Numbered from the stretch's first letter, positions 34,857-43,587 are shown. The stretch: DNA of 60,865 nucleotides from an uncultured Ferrimonas sp. (GCF_947489035.1 NZ_CANLCI010000026.1:1-60865); one strand, 5' to 3'. Program-made: numbers and translations. Notes: generated by a model from the sequence alone, not told the origin.

Positions 34857-36104
34857 GTGGCAAAGTGGCTGAAATTTATCGCATGGATACTGATATTTGG
34901 GGTTAGTCATGGCGTGGCAGCAGAATTAAAGCCGCACCTATTACTGATTTCGATTGATGGGTTACGTTGGGATTACCTGCAACGGCATCAGCCGACGAAC
35001 TTGCTGCAACTGGCGGCGAACAGCGCCAAAGTAGAGCGGTTGTTGCCGGCTTACCCCAGCAAGACCTTCCCTAATCATCTGAGTTTGGTGACCGGCTTAT
35101 ACCCCGAGCACCACGGCATCATTTCGAACCATTTTTATAACCCCACCCTTGGCCGCAGCTACAGCTTGCGGGATCCCAGTGCGGTTACCGATGGCCGCTT
35201 CTATTCGGGGGTGCCAATTTGGTCGTTAGCCGAACAGCAGGGGCTAACCAGTGCGGTCTATTTTTGGCCGGGCTCGGAAGCAAAAATCGCGGATCAGCGC
35301 CCCAGTTATTATCAGCAGTATTCCAATCGCGTCAGCCATAAGCAGCGAATTGAGCAGGTGATTCGCTGGTTGTCGCTGCCAGAGGCACAACGACCACAGT
35401 TTGTGGCGCTGTATTTCTCGGCGGTGGACTCGGCTGGGCATAAATATGGCCCTGAACACGCCAACACGGGGAAGGCGTTACGACAGCTTGATCGTCAACT
35501 AGGGCAGTTGTTTCGCGCATTGGCCGCGTTGCCGATAGCAGTAAACGTGGTGCTGACTTCGGATCACGGCATGCGGGAGGTTAGCCAGATGCCAACGTTG
35601 CTATTGGATCAGCGGTGGCGTAAATGGCGGCAGCTGCGCTCGGCCTTTAAGGTGATGGGCAGCGGTGCCTTGGTGCAGTTTTATCATCAAGGCAAAGGGG
35701 ATAAAGCCGCCGATCTGGCTAAGCTTGGCAAGATGTTGGCGGGTCATCGGGACAGCCAATTTTATCTGCGTGAGCAGATCCCCGCAGGGCTGCACTTCTC
35801 TGCCCACGAGGCGATAGGCGATGCGGTGTTGCTCAGCGACAGCCATTACCTGACTTACAGCAACGCCCGCTCCAGACCCAAGGGCAATCATGGGTTTGAT
35901 CCCAATCAGGTGGCCGCAATGCAAACCTTGTTGCTGGCCTCTGGCCCCGCCTTCGATCCCACTCAAACCATCGCCCGTGCTGATAATGTGCACCTGTATC
36001 CGCTGATGGCAGCGGTTTTGGGATTAACGATCAACACGCCCATTGATGGTGAACTGCACGTGCTGGCGCCACTGTTAAGGCATAAGGACAGCCCGTCACT
36101 TTGA
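34857..36104 (+). CDS. Ectonucleotide pyrophosphatase/phosphodiesterase (alkaline phosphatase superfamily), secreted
   Basis: 415 residues, GTG start with AAGGATA upstream. The signal peptide is WLKFIAWILIFGVSHGVAA. Active-site blocks are LLLISIDGLRWDYLQ (metal Asp), YPSKTFPNHLSLVTGLYPEHHGI (catalytic Thr), SAVDSAGHKYGPEH, LTSDHGM and KGNHGFDPN. This is the NPP family: it should cleave nucleotide phosphodiesters or pyrophosphates in the periplasm, useful for phosphate and nucleoside scavenging. It may complement pst nearby, but no shared operon. Confidence 0.9.
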   Translation: MAKWLKFIAWILIFGVSHGVAAELKPHLLLISIDGLRWDYLQRHQPTNLLQLAANSAKVERLLPAYPSKTFPNHLSLVTGLYPEHHGIISNHFYNPTLGRSYSLRDPSAVTDGRFYSGVPIWSLAEQQGLTSAVYFWPGSEAKIADQRPSYYQQYSNRVSHKQRIEQVIRWLSLPEAQRPQFVALYFSAVDSAGHKYGPEHANTGKALRQLDRQLGQLFRALAALPIAVNVVLTSDHGMREVSQMPTLLLDQRWRKWRQLRSAFKVMGSGALVQFYHQGKGDKAADLAKLGKMLAGHRDSQFYLREQIPAGLHFSAHEAIGDAVLLSDSHYLTYSNARSRPKGNHGFDPNQVAAMQTLLLASGPAFDPTQTIARADNVHLYPLMAAVLGLTINTPIDGELHVLAPLLRHKDSPSL

Positions 36105-36184
36105 TGCACTAAGGGACGGGAAATAGCTGGGCGGACAAGGAGTGCGGTGGCGAAGGGCAGCGCTTCCGTACGGCAGCAGAAACG

Positions 36185-36218
36185 AACAACGCCCCGCACT
36201 TGCGTGCGGGGCGTTGTT
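36185..36218 (-). terminator. Hairpin terminating the tRNA-Ser operon (and possibly the phosphodiesterase gene)
   Basis: 15-bp perfect stem, 36185-36199 with 36204-36218 (left arm AACAACGCCCCGCAC), tetraloop TTGC. It lies 7 bp beyond the 3' end of the downstream tRNA. U-tracts on both sides are imperfect. Confidence 0.7.
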
Positions 36219-36225
36219 GTTAATA

Positions 36226-36313
36226 TGGCGGTCAGGGAGAGATTCGAACTCTCGATACGTTGCCGTATACACACTTTCCAGGCGTGCTCCTTCAGCCACT
36301 CGGACACCTGACC
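36226..36313 (-). tRNA. tRNA-Ser (GGA), downstream copy
   Basis: 88 nt with encoded CCA. Acceptor stem GGTCAGG pairs CCTGACC; discriminator G. The anticodon loop CTGGAAA gives anticodon GGA (plus-strand 36277-36279), reading UCC/UCU. A long variable arm typical of type II tRNA and TTCGAAT in the T-loop are present. Identical to the copy at 36491. Confidence 0.97.
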
Positions 36314-36339
36314 TTGTTGTTTGTGTTTAGCGAGTCGTC

Positions 36340-36436
36340 ACTCGGGTCGAAACCTTACGTAGGCTGAAGAACCACGTTAGGCGTGCTTGATACCACGGTT
36401 GCTTTGCAACGAGCAGCCATTCAAACACAAGACCTT
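36340..36436 (-). repeat. tRNA-leader repeat, copy A (between the tRNA-Ser genes)
   Basis: About 97 bp, shared with 36602-36690 and, reversed, with 60770-60865. Conserved blocks on the plus strand are ACTCGGGTC, GTAGGCTGAAGAACCAC, AGGCGTGC and the hairpin GTTGC-TTT-GCAAC. In the transcript it lies 26 nt upstream of a tRNA. Confidence 0.8.
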
Positions 36437-36490
36437 GCGATGTTTATCGAGTTCGCACTCCAGTCGTTTAATGAGGACTTAACTCGAAGA

Positions 36491-36578
36491 TGGCGGTCAG
36501 GGAGAGATTCGAACTCTCGATACGTTGCCGTATACACACTTTCCAGGCGTGCTCCTTCAGCCACTCGGACACCTGACC
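36491..36578 (-). tRNA. tRNA-Ser (GGA), upstream copy
   Basis: 88 nt, the same sequence as the tRNA at 36226-36313, with GGA anticodon and encoded CCA. Nearest to the promoter at 36762-36790. Confidence 0.97.
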
Positions 36579-36601
36579 TTGTTTGTGTTTAACGAGTCGT
36601 C

Positions 36602-36690
36602 ACTCGGATCAAAACCTTACGTAGGCTGAAGAACCACACGAGGCGTGCCTGACTCTGCCATTGCTTTGCAACGGGCAGCGACGAAGACAC
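36602..36690 (-). repeat. tRNA-leader repeat, copy B
   Basis: Starts ACTCGGATC and runs through GTAGGCTGAAGAACCAC to GCAACGGGCAGCG. It lies 23 nt upstream of the first tRNA in the transcript. Copies A and B with their tRNAs form a tandem duplication of about 265 bp. Confidence 0.8.
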
Positions 36691-36761
36691 CAGATCTATT
36701 GATGTTTATCGAGTTCTCACTCAGTGACTGAATCGGTTTCCGTCCTCAGCAACGGGGCGTA

Positions 36762-36790
36762 ACTTTACGGTTGGTCGGCGTCAGGGTCAA
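36762..36790 (-). promoter_or_regulatory. Promoter of the tRNA-Ser operon
   Basis: Minus strand: -35 TTGACC (36790-36785), 17-bp spacer, -10 TAAAGT (36767-36762), then a GC-rich discriminator (TACGCCCC) as in stringently controlled stable-RNA promoters. Start near 36755. Confidence 0.6.
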
Positions 36791-36949
36791 GCCTTGTTGC
36801 TGCAGAATGTGCTCAAGTGCTTACACACTCACCAACTCGTTGAAATTACGGTCGCTGCTGCGGTTGCGCTGTGCTGTTTTTCGGCAGCGCAATGAGGCCA
36901 AGTGTTGTGGAATGGCAGTGAAGCCGCAGCGTAATCATTGGAAAAACGA

Positions 36950-36955
36950 TATAAT
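36950..36955 (+). promoter_or_regulatory. Candidate -10 element of the YeiH-type gene
   Basis: Exact TATAAT ending 13 bp before the ATG. If used, the leader would be only about 7 nt. No good -35 is seen. Confidence 0.3.
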
Positions 36956-36968
36956 TCGCGCTCTGTTA

Positions 36969-37919
36969 ATGGCTGGAAAACAAATTTTGCTGTCTCGAGT
37001 GGTACAACGCCCCAGCGATTGGGGCTTTTGGTTGGTGGCATTGCTGTGTTTGTTGCCATTGGTTAATTCGCCGATGGCGTTGATGTTTGGCTTGGTATTG
37101 GCCACGGTTGGCTGGGTGCCCCAAGGGGTTTCGGTTAGCGCCTTGGCAAAAAAGTTGCTGGGTTGGTCGATCATCGGTTTAGGTTTTGGCATTCAGCTAG
37201 AGCAGGCGTTGCAGATCAGTTGGGACAGCCTAGGGCTGATCCTTACCACCATTTTTGGCACCTTAGCGGTTGGGCTCTTATTGGCGCGGCTGCTTAAGGT
37301 GGAACGAACCACCGGCCACTTGATCGCGTCGGGTACCGCAATTTGCGGCGGCAGTGCCATTGCCGCGGTGGCGCCAGCCATCAACGCCGATGACAGCAAA
37401 ACCTCGGTGGCGTTGGCAACGGTCTTTGTTCTGAACGCCATTGCGCTGTTTATCTTCCCTGTGATTGGCCACTACCTTGAACTGAGCCAGCATCAATTTG
37501 GCTTATGGGCGGCGATTGCGATCCACGATACCTCATCGGTGGTTGGCGCAGCCGGTGCCTATGGCGATGAAGCGTTGGCGGTTGCCACCACGGTTAAGCT
37601 GGCTCGAGCACTGTGGATCATTCCGGTGGCGATGCTGAGCGCGCTGTGGTTTCAGCGCAAGGGCGCCACAACCAAGGTGCCCACCTTTATCTTGTTGTAC
37701 GTAGCCGCAATGATTTTTGCTTGGGCAGTACCGATGGCAGAGCCGTTTTATCAGCTGATTTTCCAAGGCAGTAAACGGTTAATGGTGCTGTGCTTGTTTC
37801 TGATAGGGGCGGGGATCACGCTGAAGAAATTGCAACAGGCTGGGCGGCAACCGTTGCTGCTTGGGATCAGTTTGTGGTTGTTGGTTAGCACCACCTCGCT
37901 GGCTTATTTGTGGTTCTGA
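36969..37919 (+). CDS. YeiH-family putative sulfate exporter / UPF0324 membrane protein
   Basis: 316 residues from the ATG at 36969; 66 further in-frame codons upstream look noncoding. About ten membrane helices. Family marks are LLGWSIIGLGFGIQLEQAL, TGHLIASGTAICGGSAIAAVAPAINADDSKTSVALATVFVLNAIALFIFPVIGHYL and WAAIAIHDTSSVVGAAGAYG. The duplicated half-repeat layout is usual for UPF0324. Transport of sulfate or a similar anion is a database assumption rather than proof. Its 3' end overlaps a small minus-strand ORF. Confidence 0.87.
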   Translation: MAGKQILLSRVVQRPSDWGFWLVALLCLLPLVNSPMALMFGLVLATVGWVPQGVSVSALAKKLLGWSIIGLGFGIQLEQALQISWDSLGLILTTIFGTLAVGLLLARLLKVERTTGHLIASGTAICGGSAIAAVAPAINADDSKTSVALATVFVLNAIALFIFPVIGHYLELSQHQFGLWAAIAIHDTSSVVGAAGAYGDEALAVATTVKLARALWIIPVAMLSALWFQRKGATTKVPTFILLYVAAMIFAWAVPMAEPFYQLIFQGSKRLMVLCLFLIGAGITLKKLQQAGRQPLLLGISLWLLVSTTSLAYLWF

Positions 37920-38050
37920 GCGCGCCACAGCAAGGTGGCCACCACCACAGTGAACAGCGTTAATTCAATCAGCGCCAGCAGCAGCCCTTGGGTCAATAGC
38001 GCGGCACCGATGCCGATGGGTAAGGCCAATAGTTGCGGCGGGAACTTCAC
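37904..38050 (-). CDS. 48-residue membrane peptide, convergent overlap with YeiH-type gene
   Basis: GTG start at 38050 preceded by AAGGAG (plus-strand 38056-38061) at five bases, which is an excellent ribosome-binding site. The peptide reads KFPPQLLALPIGIGAALLT, QGLLLALIELTLFTVVVATLLW, then RAQNHK: two hydrophobic helices and a basic tail. Its last 16 bp overlap the 3' end of the YeiH-type gene on the other strand. It is too short and GTG-started to be found by simple ORF calling. Function unknown. Confidence 0.6.
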   Translation of the reverse strand: MKFPPQLLALPIGIGAALLTQGLLLALIELTLFTVVVATLLWRAQNHK

Positions 38051-38251
38051 TGTATCTCCTTGAGGCGATTTATCCTGCAGCTATGGTGACGCTCCGCCGT
38101 CGCCGTCTCAACATCGCTTTGCTATAAGCCAGTGCGGTTCGGACTAAGTGCACGGTTCCCAGCAGAGATAAGGAAAACGTGATGGTTAAGCTGCTAATTA
38201 ACAACAGCGTTTCGCTATACTGTGGCCTCGGTTTCAGCTTACTTTCTTATT

Positions 38252-38614
38252 ATGTTCACCAAACTGTTAATCACCGCGGCGATCGTTGCTGTTATGTTCT
38301 GGCTGGCGAAACGCAAGCGCCAACCCGCTGCGGCTAAGCCACTGCCCTCGACGGCCGCCGTTACCTTGCAACGGTTAGCGCCGCTGTTTGCCATTGTGGT
38401 GTTGCTGCTGAGCGCGGCATGGATGGGCTACGGCTGGCAACAAGATCAGCAATTGCTGTTGGTTACCGTTACCTCTGCCCAAGGCGAAGTCGCCGAATAT
38501 CAGGTGAAGAAAGGCCAATTGCAGGGGCGCCGCTTAGTGACAGTGGATGGCCTACAGGTGGAGCTCAGCCAGCTGGACCGGGTTGAAGTGGCGCCACTAG
38601 ATAGCCAACAATAG
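38252..38614 (+). CDS. Hypothetical membrane protein
   Basis: 120 residues from the ATG at 38252 (a GTG at 38222 is in frame but less likely). Two membrane helices (LLITAAIVAVMFWLA and LAPLFAIVVLLLSAAWMGYGW) flank a basic loop; the C-terminal 60 residues form a soluble beta-like domain (LLLVTVTSAQGEVAEYQVKKGQLQGRRLVTVDGLQVELSQLDRVEVA). Not recognised. Single gene, ending 166 bp before pstS. Confidence 0.7.
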   Translation: MFTKLLITAAIVAVMFWLAKRKRQPAAAKPLPSTAAVTLQRLAPLFAIVVLLLSAAWMGYGWQQDQQLLLVTVTSAQGEVAEYQVKKGQLQGRRLVTVDGLQVELSQLDRVEVAPLDSQQ

Positions 38615-38780
38615 CCCCAAAATAAGGGGCTGCTACTTATCTACTTGATTGATTTTAAATGAATAGCTGTCGGTGACATCAAAGCTGCATACAAATGAAA
38701 TATTACTGTAATGGTATTTTGGCTTAATGCCGTGGCGCCTCTCGAAGAAGAGGCAACACAAGGACATTAAGGTACCCACC

Positions 38781-39596
38781 ATGAAAAAATTTGTAGTTTG
38801 CGCATTGGCGTTAGCCTCTGTCTTCACCGCTAATAACGCTATCGCGAAAGACACCATCACCATCTCTGGCTCCACTTCCGTAACCGGTGTGATGGAAGTG
38901 TTGGCTGAAACCTACAGCAACAAAACGGGGATCGCCGTTGAAGTGCAGGGCACTGGCTCTTCGGCGGGGATCCGCGCCGCCAATGAAGGCACCTCGATGC
39001 TGGGCATGTCTTCACGCAATGTGAAAGACAGCGAAAAACGCGCTGGGCTGGTTGAAACCATCATCGCCCGTGATGGCATCGCCGTTGCGGTGAACAACAA
39101 CAACCCACTGAAAGAGCTGACCACCGAGCAGATCGCCGCCATCTACAAAGGCGAAATCAAAAACTGGCAACAGGTTGGCGGCAAGCCCGGCCCGATTGTA
39201 GTCGTTACCCGTGATACCGCCTCTGGCACCCGTGGCGCGTTTGAATCCATCCTTAAACTGAAGCGCAAAATTAACGGCATGAAAGTCAGTGCCATTACCC
39301 CTCGCGCGCAAGTAGGCAACGGCAACGGCATGGTGAAAACCATGGTGGCGAACAACGCGAATGCCATCGGTTACATCTCTTTAGGCTCGGTGGATCAATC
39401 ACTGCGCGCGGTGAATGTAAACGGCGCCGAAGCCAGTGTGGCCGCCATCCAAGCCGGTCGTTACCCGATTGCACGTCCTTTCATCCTGTTAGCGGATGAA
39501 AACGCTCCGAAGTTAGCCCAAGAGTTTACAAGCTGGGTTTTGTCTGCCGACGCTCAGAAAATCGTGGCCAGCAAAGGCTACGTGGCACTGCAGTAA
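38781..39596 (+). CDS. pstS: Phosphate ABC transporter substrate-binding protein
   Basis: 271 residues from the ATG at 38781, which begins the signal peptide MKKFVVCALALASVFTANNAIA. Phosphate-binding blocks are TISGSTSVTGVMEVLAETY, VEVQGTGSSAGIRAANEGTSMLGMSSRNVK, and VVTRDTASGTRGAFESI. It captures periplasmic phosphate for PstCAB. A hairpin after the gene probably reduces read-through so that PstS is made in excess. I could not find a convincing Pho box upstream. Confidence 0.94.
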   Translation: MKKFVVCALALASVFTANNAIAKDTITISGSTSVTGVMEVLAETYSNKTGIAVEVQGTGSSAGIRAANEGTSMLGMSSRNVKDSEKRAGLVETIIARDGIAVAVNNNNPLKELTTEQIAAIYKGEIKNWQQVGGKPGPIVVVTRDTASGTRGAFESILKLKRKINGMKVSAITPRAQVGNGNGMVKTMVANNANAIGYISLGSVDQSLRAVNVNGAEASVAAIQAGRYPIARPFILLADENAPKLAQEFTSWVLSADAQKIVASKGYVALQ

Positions 39597-39613
39597 CACC
39601 GCTTGATTACGCT

Positions 39614-39641
39614 GCTGACAGCCACAGGGCTGTCAGCTTTT
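39614..39641 (+). terminator. Hairpin between pstS and pstC (partial terminator or mRNA stabiliser)
   Basis: Perfect 10-bp stem GCTGACAGCC / GGCTGTCAGC with loop ACAG and a short TTTT tail, 17 bp after pstS. The short T-run allows read-through into pstC. Confidence 0.75.
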
Positions 39642-39664
39642 GCGGCTCTATAGGATTTTAACTT

Positions 39665-40579
39665 ATGACAATTGCCCAAAGTAGCGCTGAACCGATGGCG
39701 ATGGCGCAGCTGCTAGCCAGCTCGAAGCGTCGTGAAATCATGGAACGCCTGTTCCATGGGCTGTTCCTGCTGAGTGCATTTATTGGGGTGGTGTCGGTAG
39801 GCATCATCGGCTTTTTCCTTATTAAAGAAAGTGTTGCTGCGGTTCAGTTTGCTGGCGTAGACGAGATCCTGTTTGGCATGGAGTGGTTACCTCCTGCCCT
39901 TTACGGCATCGCCCCGATGATTGTCGGTACCTTATTGTCTACGTCCGTGGCGATTGTGATTGGGGTGCCGGTGGGGCTGTTAACCGCCATTTTTTTAGCC
40001 GAAATTGCCCCTGCGTCACTGGCTAAGTACATGCGTCCAGCCATTGAATTGCTGGCGGGGATCCCATCGGTGGTGTACGGCTTCTTTGGTTTGGTGGTGA
40101 TAGTGCCACTGATTGAACAGCTGTTTGAGGTGCCCTCTGGCGCTACGGTGCTGGCTGGCTCGGTGGTGTTGGCCGTGATGATTTTGCCAACGGTGATTGC
40201 GGTATCAGAAACCTCTATCCGTGCCTTACCTCCGCAATATAAAGAAGCCTCTTTGGCACTGGGCGCATCGCAGATCTACACCATTTTTAATGTGTTATTA
40301 CCGGCGGCGCGTTCGGGGATCTTTACCGGCATCATCTTAGGCATTGCACGCGCGATTGGCGAAACCATGGCGATCATTATGGTGATGGGCAATGCCCCGG
40401 CCATGCCTGAGGGGATCTTAGAGTCGGCACGCTCGTTAACCGCCAACATCGCCCTAGAGATGTCTTACGCCACCGGCGTGCATGCCAGTGCGTTGTACGC
40501 AACGGGCGTGGTGCTGCTGCTGTTTGTGATGCTGCTCAACGCCAGCTTGATGTTCATTAACCGTGAGATAGCCAAATAA
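39665..40579 (+). CDS. pstC: Phosphate ABC transporter permease PstC
   Basis: 304 residues with six membrane helices. The inner-membrane permease EAA-like loop is seen in ALPPQYKEASLALGASQIYTIFNVLLPAARSGIFTGIILGIARAIGETMAI. It pairs with PstA. This is the standard-length form. Its stop overlaps the pstA ATG by one base (TAATG). Confidence 0.94.
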   Translation: MTIAQSSAEPMAMAQLLASSKRREIMERLFHGLFLLSAFIGVVSVGIIGFFLIKESVAAVQFAGVDEILFGMEWLPPALYGIAPMIVGTLLSTSVAIVIGVPVGLLTAIFLAEIAPASLAKYMRPAIELLAGIPSVVYGFFGLVVIVPLIEQLFEVPSGATVLAGSVVLAVMILPTVIAVSETSIRALPPQYKEASLALGASQIYTIFNVLLPAARSGIFTGIILGIARAIGETMAIIMVMGNAPAMPEGILESARSLTANIALEMSYATGVHASALYATGVVLLLFVMLLNASLMFINREIAK

Positions 40580-41424
40580 TGTTTAGTCGAGATAACACCG
40601 ACCGGCTGTTGCTGGGCCTGATCTGGGGCTCTGCCATCGTCACCATGGCCTTTCTGATTTGGATTTTGTTTTACATTGTCAGTAACGGTTTGAGCTTTGT
40701 TGACTGGCACTTTATTACCGACAACTACACCCGCACCGGAGCCGAAGCGGGGATCTGGCCAATGATTGTCTCCACCTTATACATGGTGTTGCTGTCGGTG
40801 GCGATTGCCGCGCCTATCGGCATCATGACCGCCATTTACCTAACTGAATACGCCAAGCCTGGCAGCCATATTGTGGCGCTGATCCGTTTTTGCACTGAAT
40901 CCTTAGCGGGCATTCCCTCAATCATTTATGGCCTGTTTGGATTGACATTTTTTGTCTCGATCATGGGCTTGGGGTTCTCCATTTTGGCGGGGGCACTGAC
41001 GTTGTCGATGTTGATTCTGCCGGTGATCATCCGCACCAGTGAAGAAGCGATCATGGCGGTGCCTGTAGCCTATCGGGAAGCCTCTTTTGGCTTGGGGGCA
41101 TCGCGTTTATACACCGTGGTACGAGTGATTTTGCCTGCGGCGATGCCGGGCATTGTCACTGCGTTGATTCTGTCGATTGGCCGCATCATTGGCGAATCGG
41201 CGCCGGTGTACTTAACCGCAGGCATGGTGGCCAACATACCGGAGTCGGTGTTCGATTCTGGCCGTACCTTAACGGTACACCTGTACATGCTCACCACCGA
41301 ACTCTACACCCAACACGATTGGGATATGGCGTTTGCTACGGCAACCGTGTTGATTGTGGTGGTGCTGATGATCAACCTATTCACCAAGTTTGTGTCGAGC
41401 CAATTTAGCAAGGCCACCTACTAA
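40579..41424 (+). CDS. pstA: Phosphate ABC transporter permease PstA
   Basis: 281 residues, six membrane helices, with [55 protein letters not shown] as the EAA loop. Translationally coupled to pstC through the shared TAATG. Confidence 0.94.
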   Translation: MFSRDNTDRLLLGLIWGSAIVTMAFLIWILFYIVSNGLSFVDWHFITDNYTRTGAEAGIWPMIVSTLYMVLLSVAIAAPIGIMTAIYLTEYAKPGSHIVALIRFCTESLAGIPSIIYGLFGLTFFVSIMGLGFSILAGALTLSMLILPVIIRTSEEAIMAVPVAYREASFGLGASRLYTVVRVILPAAMPGIVTALILSIGRIIGESAPVYLTAGMVANIPESVFDSGRTLTVHLYMLTTELYTQHDWDMAFATATVLIVVVLMINLFTKFVSSQFSKATY

Positions 41425-41450
41425 CGACTGCGGTCACTGAGTTTAAGACG

Positions 41451-42200
41451 ATGAATACCTTTGAAATTGAAAACTTAGATCTGTTCTACGGCGATAACCA
41501 AGCGTTAAAAAGCATTAACTTAGCCATTCCCCGCAAGCAGGTAACCGCGTTTATTGGCCCTTCGGGCTGCGGTAAATCCACCTTGCTGCGCACCTTGAAC
41601 CGGATGAATGATCTGATCCCAGGAGTCCGCATCGACGGTAAGGTAAAGATGGATGGCGCCGACGTTTACGGTGACATCGACGTACGTAAATTACGGATGC
41701 GCTGCGGCATGGTGTTTCAAAAGCCCAACCCATTCCCAATGAGCATCTACGAAAACGTAGCGTACGGGCAAAAGGCCCAAGGCAAAACCAACAAAAAAGA
41801 GTTAGACGCCATTGTGGAGGAAGCCCTGCGCGGGGCGGCGTTGTGGGATGAAGTGAAAGATCGTTTAGATGGCCATGCCTTTGGGTTGTCTGGTGGGCAG
41901 CAGCAACGTTTGTGCATTGCTCGCACCATTGCCATGAAGCCGGACGTGATCCTAATGGATGAACCCACCTCGGCGTTGGATCCCATCGCCACCAAAAAAA
42001 TTGAAGATCTGATGGAGGATCTGCGCCAAGAGTTTACCGTGGTGATTGTAACCCACTCGATGGCACAGGCGCGGCGCATTGCCGACAAAACCGCTTTTTT
42101 CTTAATGGGGGAATTGGTGGAACATGGCCACACCAAGCAGATTTTTTCAGAGCCTGAAGATCGTCGCACCCACGGCTACATTACTGGTGATTTTGGCTAG
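41451..42200 (+). CDS. pstB: Phosphate ABC transporter ATPase PstB
   Basis: 249 residues. Walker A is [11 protein letters not shown], the signature [16 protein letters not shown] and Walker [14 protein letters not shown]; the switch histidine lies in [12 protein letters not shown]. It powers phosphate import. No phoU follows; the next gene is an unrelated TM2 protein after a terminator. Confidence 0.96.
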   Translation: MNTFEIENLDLFYGDNQALKSINLAIPRKQVTAFIGPSGCGKSTLLRTLNRMNDLIPGVRIDGKVKMDGADVYGDIDVRKLRMRCGMVFQKPNPFPMSIYENVAYGQKAQGKTNKKELDAIVEEALRGAALWDEVKDRLDGHAFGLSGGQQQRLCIARTIAMKPDVILMDEPTSALDPIATKKIEDLMEDLRQEFTVVIVTHSMAQARRIADKTAFFLMGELVEHGHTKQIFSEPEDRRTHGYITGDFG

Positions 42201-42223
42201 TAACGGCGGCTAAAGCCAGAGCG

Positions 42224-42252
42224 AAACGGCGCATAATGCGCCGTTTTTTATT
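42224..42252 (+). terminator. Rho-independent terminator of the pst operon
   Basis: AAACGGCGCA, loop TAA, TGCGCCGTTT and T-run, 24 bp after pstB. Confidence 0.92.
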
Positions 42253-42340
42253 GCTTTTTCAAACTGTGAGCTGACGCTGCGATTTCAGCGTACAACTGTA
42301 CTTATAATGGCAAAATACACCAACAACCAATAGCGCCGTT

Positions 42341-42667
42341 ATGCCTCGCCACCTTTGCCCTCATTGTCACCAAAGCACTCAATTGGATTTGGCCTTATGC
42401 CAGCATTGCCATACCGCCCTGCATCTGGAAGGCTTGGCTGGAGTGGATCCCAAAGCCGTTGTGCGCAGCCAATACCTAGCACAGCGTTACAGCCTGTTCC
42501 TTGGCTCCTTTGGGGTACATAAGTTTTATCTGGGCGAGCGCCTGCAAGGCGGTCTCTATCTGGCTTTTTGCTGGACACTGGTGCCGACCTTCTTAAGCGT
42601 GCGCGACAGCGCCAAAATGGCCCGGATGGAACCGGAACAGTTTCAGCGGCGTTGGTGCGTAAATTAA
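42341..42667 (+). CDS. TM2-domain protein with N-terminal zinc ribbon
   Basis: 108 residues. CPHCHQ and CQHCH near 6-26 make a small zinc ribbon. The TM2 module is YSLFLGSFGVHKFYLGERLQGGLYLAFCWTLVPTFLS with two short membrane helices. TM2 proteins are of unknown biochemical role. Stands alone after the pst terminator. Confidence 0.87.
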   Translation: MPRHLCPHCHQSTQLDLALCQHCHTALHLEGLAGVDPKAVVRSQYLAQRYSLFLGSFGVHKFYLGERLQGGLYLAFCWTLVPTFLSVRDSAKMARMEPEQFQRRWCVN

Positions 42668-42766
42668 TCCCTAGCAGCGGTCTGGCTGACGGTCGCGTAA
42701 TGGGGATTGGCCTCTATACTTAGGGGCAAATTTCATAGGCAGAATTCGCGCCGAATCGACGTTGAA

Positions 42767-42791
42767 TTTGAATTAGAAAAACTAATTCAAA
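42767..42791 (+). other. Perfect 10-bp inverted repeat upstream of marC
   Basis: TTTGAATTAG, loop AAAAA, CTAATTCAAA, about 98 bp before the marC start. AT-rich arms suggest a DNA operator more than a terminator, since no T-run follows directly. The surrounding 221 bp (42668-42888) hold no gene I can support. Confidence 0.45.
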
Positions 42792-42888
42792 CTGGCGTTT
42801 TTTGGCGATATTTTTCATTGTTTTCTGTCGCTGAATTCTCCTAAAGTATGCGCGTTTTCTTTGGCCCCTAATTGCGAGACACTGCCTT

Positions 42889-43521
42889 GTGGATCTGACG
42901 CTTTATTTACAATTTTTCTTGGGTTTGGTGGCGATCATCAACCCCATCGGCCTGCTGCCAGTATTTGTGACCTTAACCAGTCACCAAACCGAAGCAGAAC
43001 GCCGCCGTACTGCGGCGGTGGCCAACTTTGCCACGGTCATTATCTTGGTGGTGACCCTGTTTGCTGGTCAGGCCATTCTGGATATGTTCAGTATCTCGAT
43101 CCCAGCGTTTCGAATTGCTGGCGGTACCCTAATTTTGTTTATCGCTATGTCGATGTTGCAAGGTAAGTTGGGTGAGGTAAAACACAACCAAGCGGAAGAC
43201 CGCGAATCGGCGACCAAAGATTCGGTGGCCGTGGTGCCGCTGGCACTGCCGTTAATGGCTGGCCCCGGTGCGATCAGTTCGGTGTTGGTGTTTTCATCCC
43301 AGCACAGCCAACCAACCGAAATGGTGGGAATGGCACTGTGTTTGGTGACCGTAGGCGTATTAAGCTGGGCGGTATTTCGGATGGCACCGATCATCTTCAA
43401 GATCTTGGGTCAAACCGGCATTAACGTTATTACCCGTATTATGGGTCTGTTGATGTTGTCGATTGGCATTGAAGTGATCGCCGCAGGCTTAAAAGGCGTG
43501 TTCCCTATCTTGGCCAACTGA
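42889..43521 (+). CDS. MarC-family (UPF0056) membrane protein
   Basis: 210 residues, GTG start, six membrane helices. LYLQFFLGLVAIINPIGLLPVFVTLTSHQT and VPLALPLMAGPGAISSVLVF are the family blocks, with GINVITRIMGLLMLSIGIEVIAAGLKG at the end. YhgN-like member. Despite the name, no multiple-antibiotic role is shown; small-molecule transport is suspected. Confidence 0.9.
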   Translation: MDLTLYLQFFLGLVAIINPIGLLPVFVTLTSHQTEAERRRTAAVANFATVIILVVTLFAGQAILDMFSISIPAFRIAGGTLILFIAMSMLQGKLGEVKHNQAEDRESATKDSVAVVPLALPLMAGPGAISSVLVFSSQHSQPTEMVGMALCLVTVGVLSWAVFRMAPIIFKILGQTGINVITRIMGLLMLSIGIEVIAAGLKGVFPILAN

Positions 43522-43560
43522 TTGCCGTGGCTTATGGCGGCAATGACGCCGCGAGCAACA

Positions 43561-43587
43561 AAAACCGGCCCAGTGCCGGTTTTTTTG
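43561..43587 (+). terminator. Rho-independent terminator of marC
   Basis: AAAACCGGC, loop CCAGT, GCCGGTTTT and further T. Confidence 0.9.

Noticed and set aside
36142..36592. Plus-strand frames with the repeated peptide RSGRDSNSRYVAVYTLSRRAPS
   Set aside because: They are antisense translations of the two tRNA-Ser genes, a frequent misannotation.
38181..38340. Frame beginning MVKLLINNSVSLYCG with an AAGGA upstream
   Set aside because: Overlaps the better-supported membrane-protein gene in another frame and loses hydrophobic or protein-like character after about 25 codons.
38641..38780. Possible Pho box before pstS (CTGTCGG, CTGCATA, CTGTAAT)
   Set aside because: The half-sites are imperfect and do not fall on the 11-bp period needed for PhoB.
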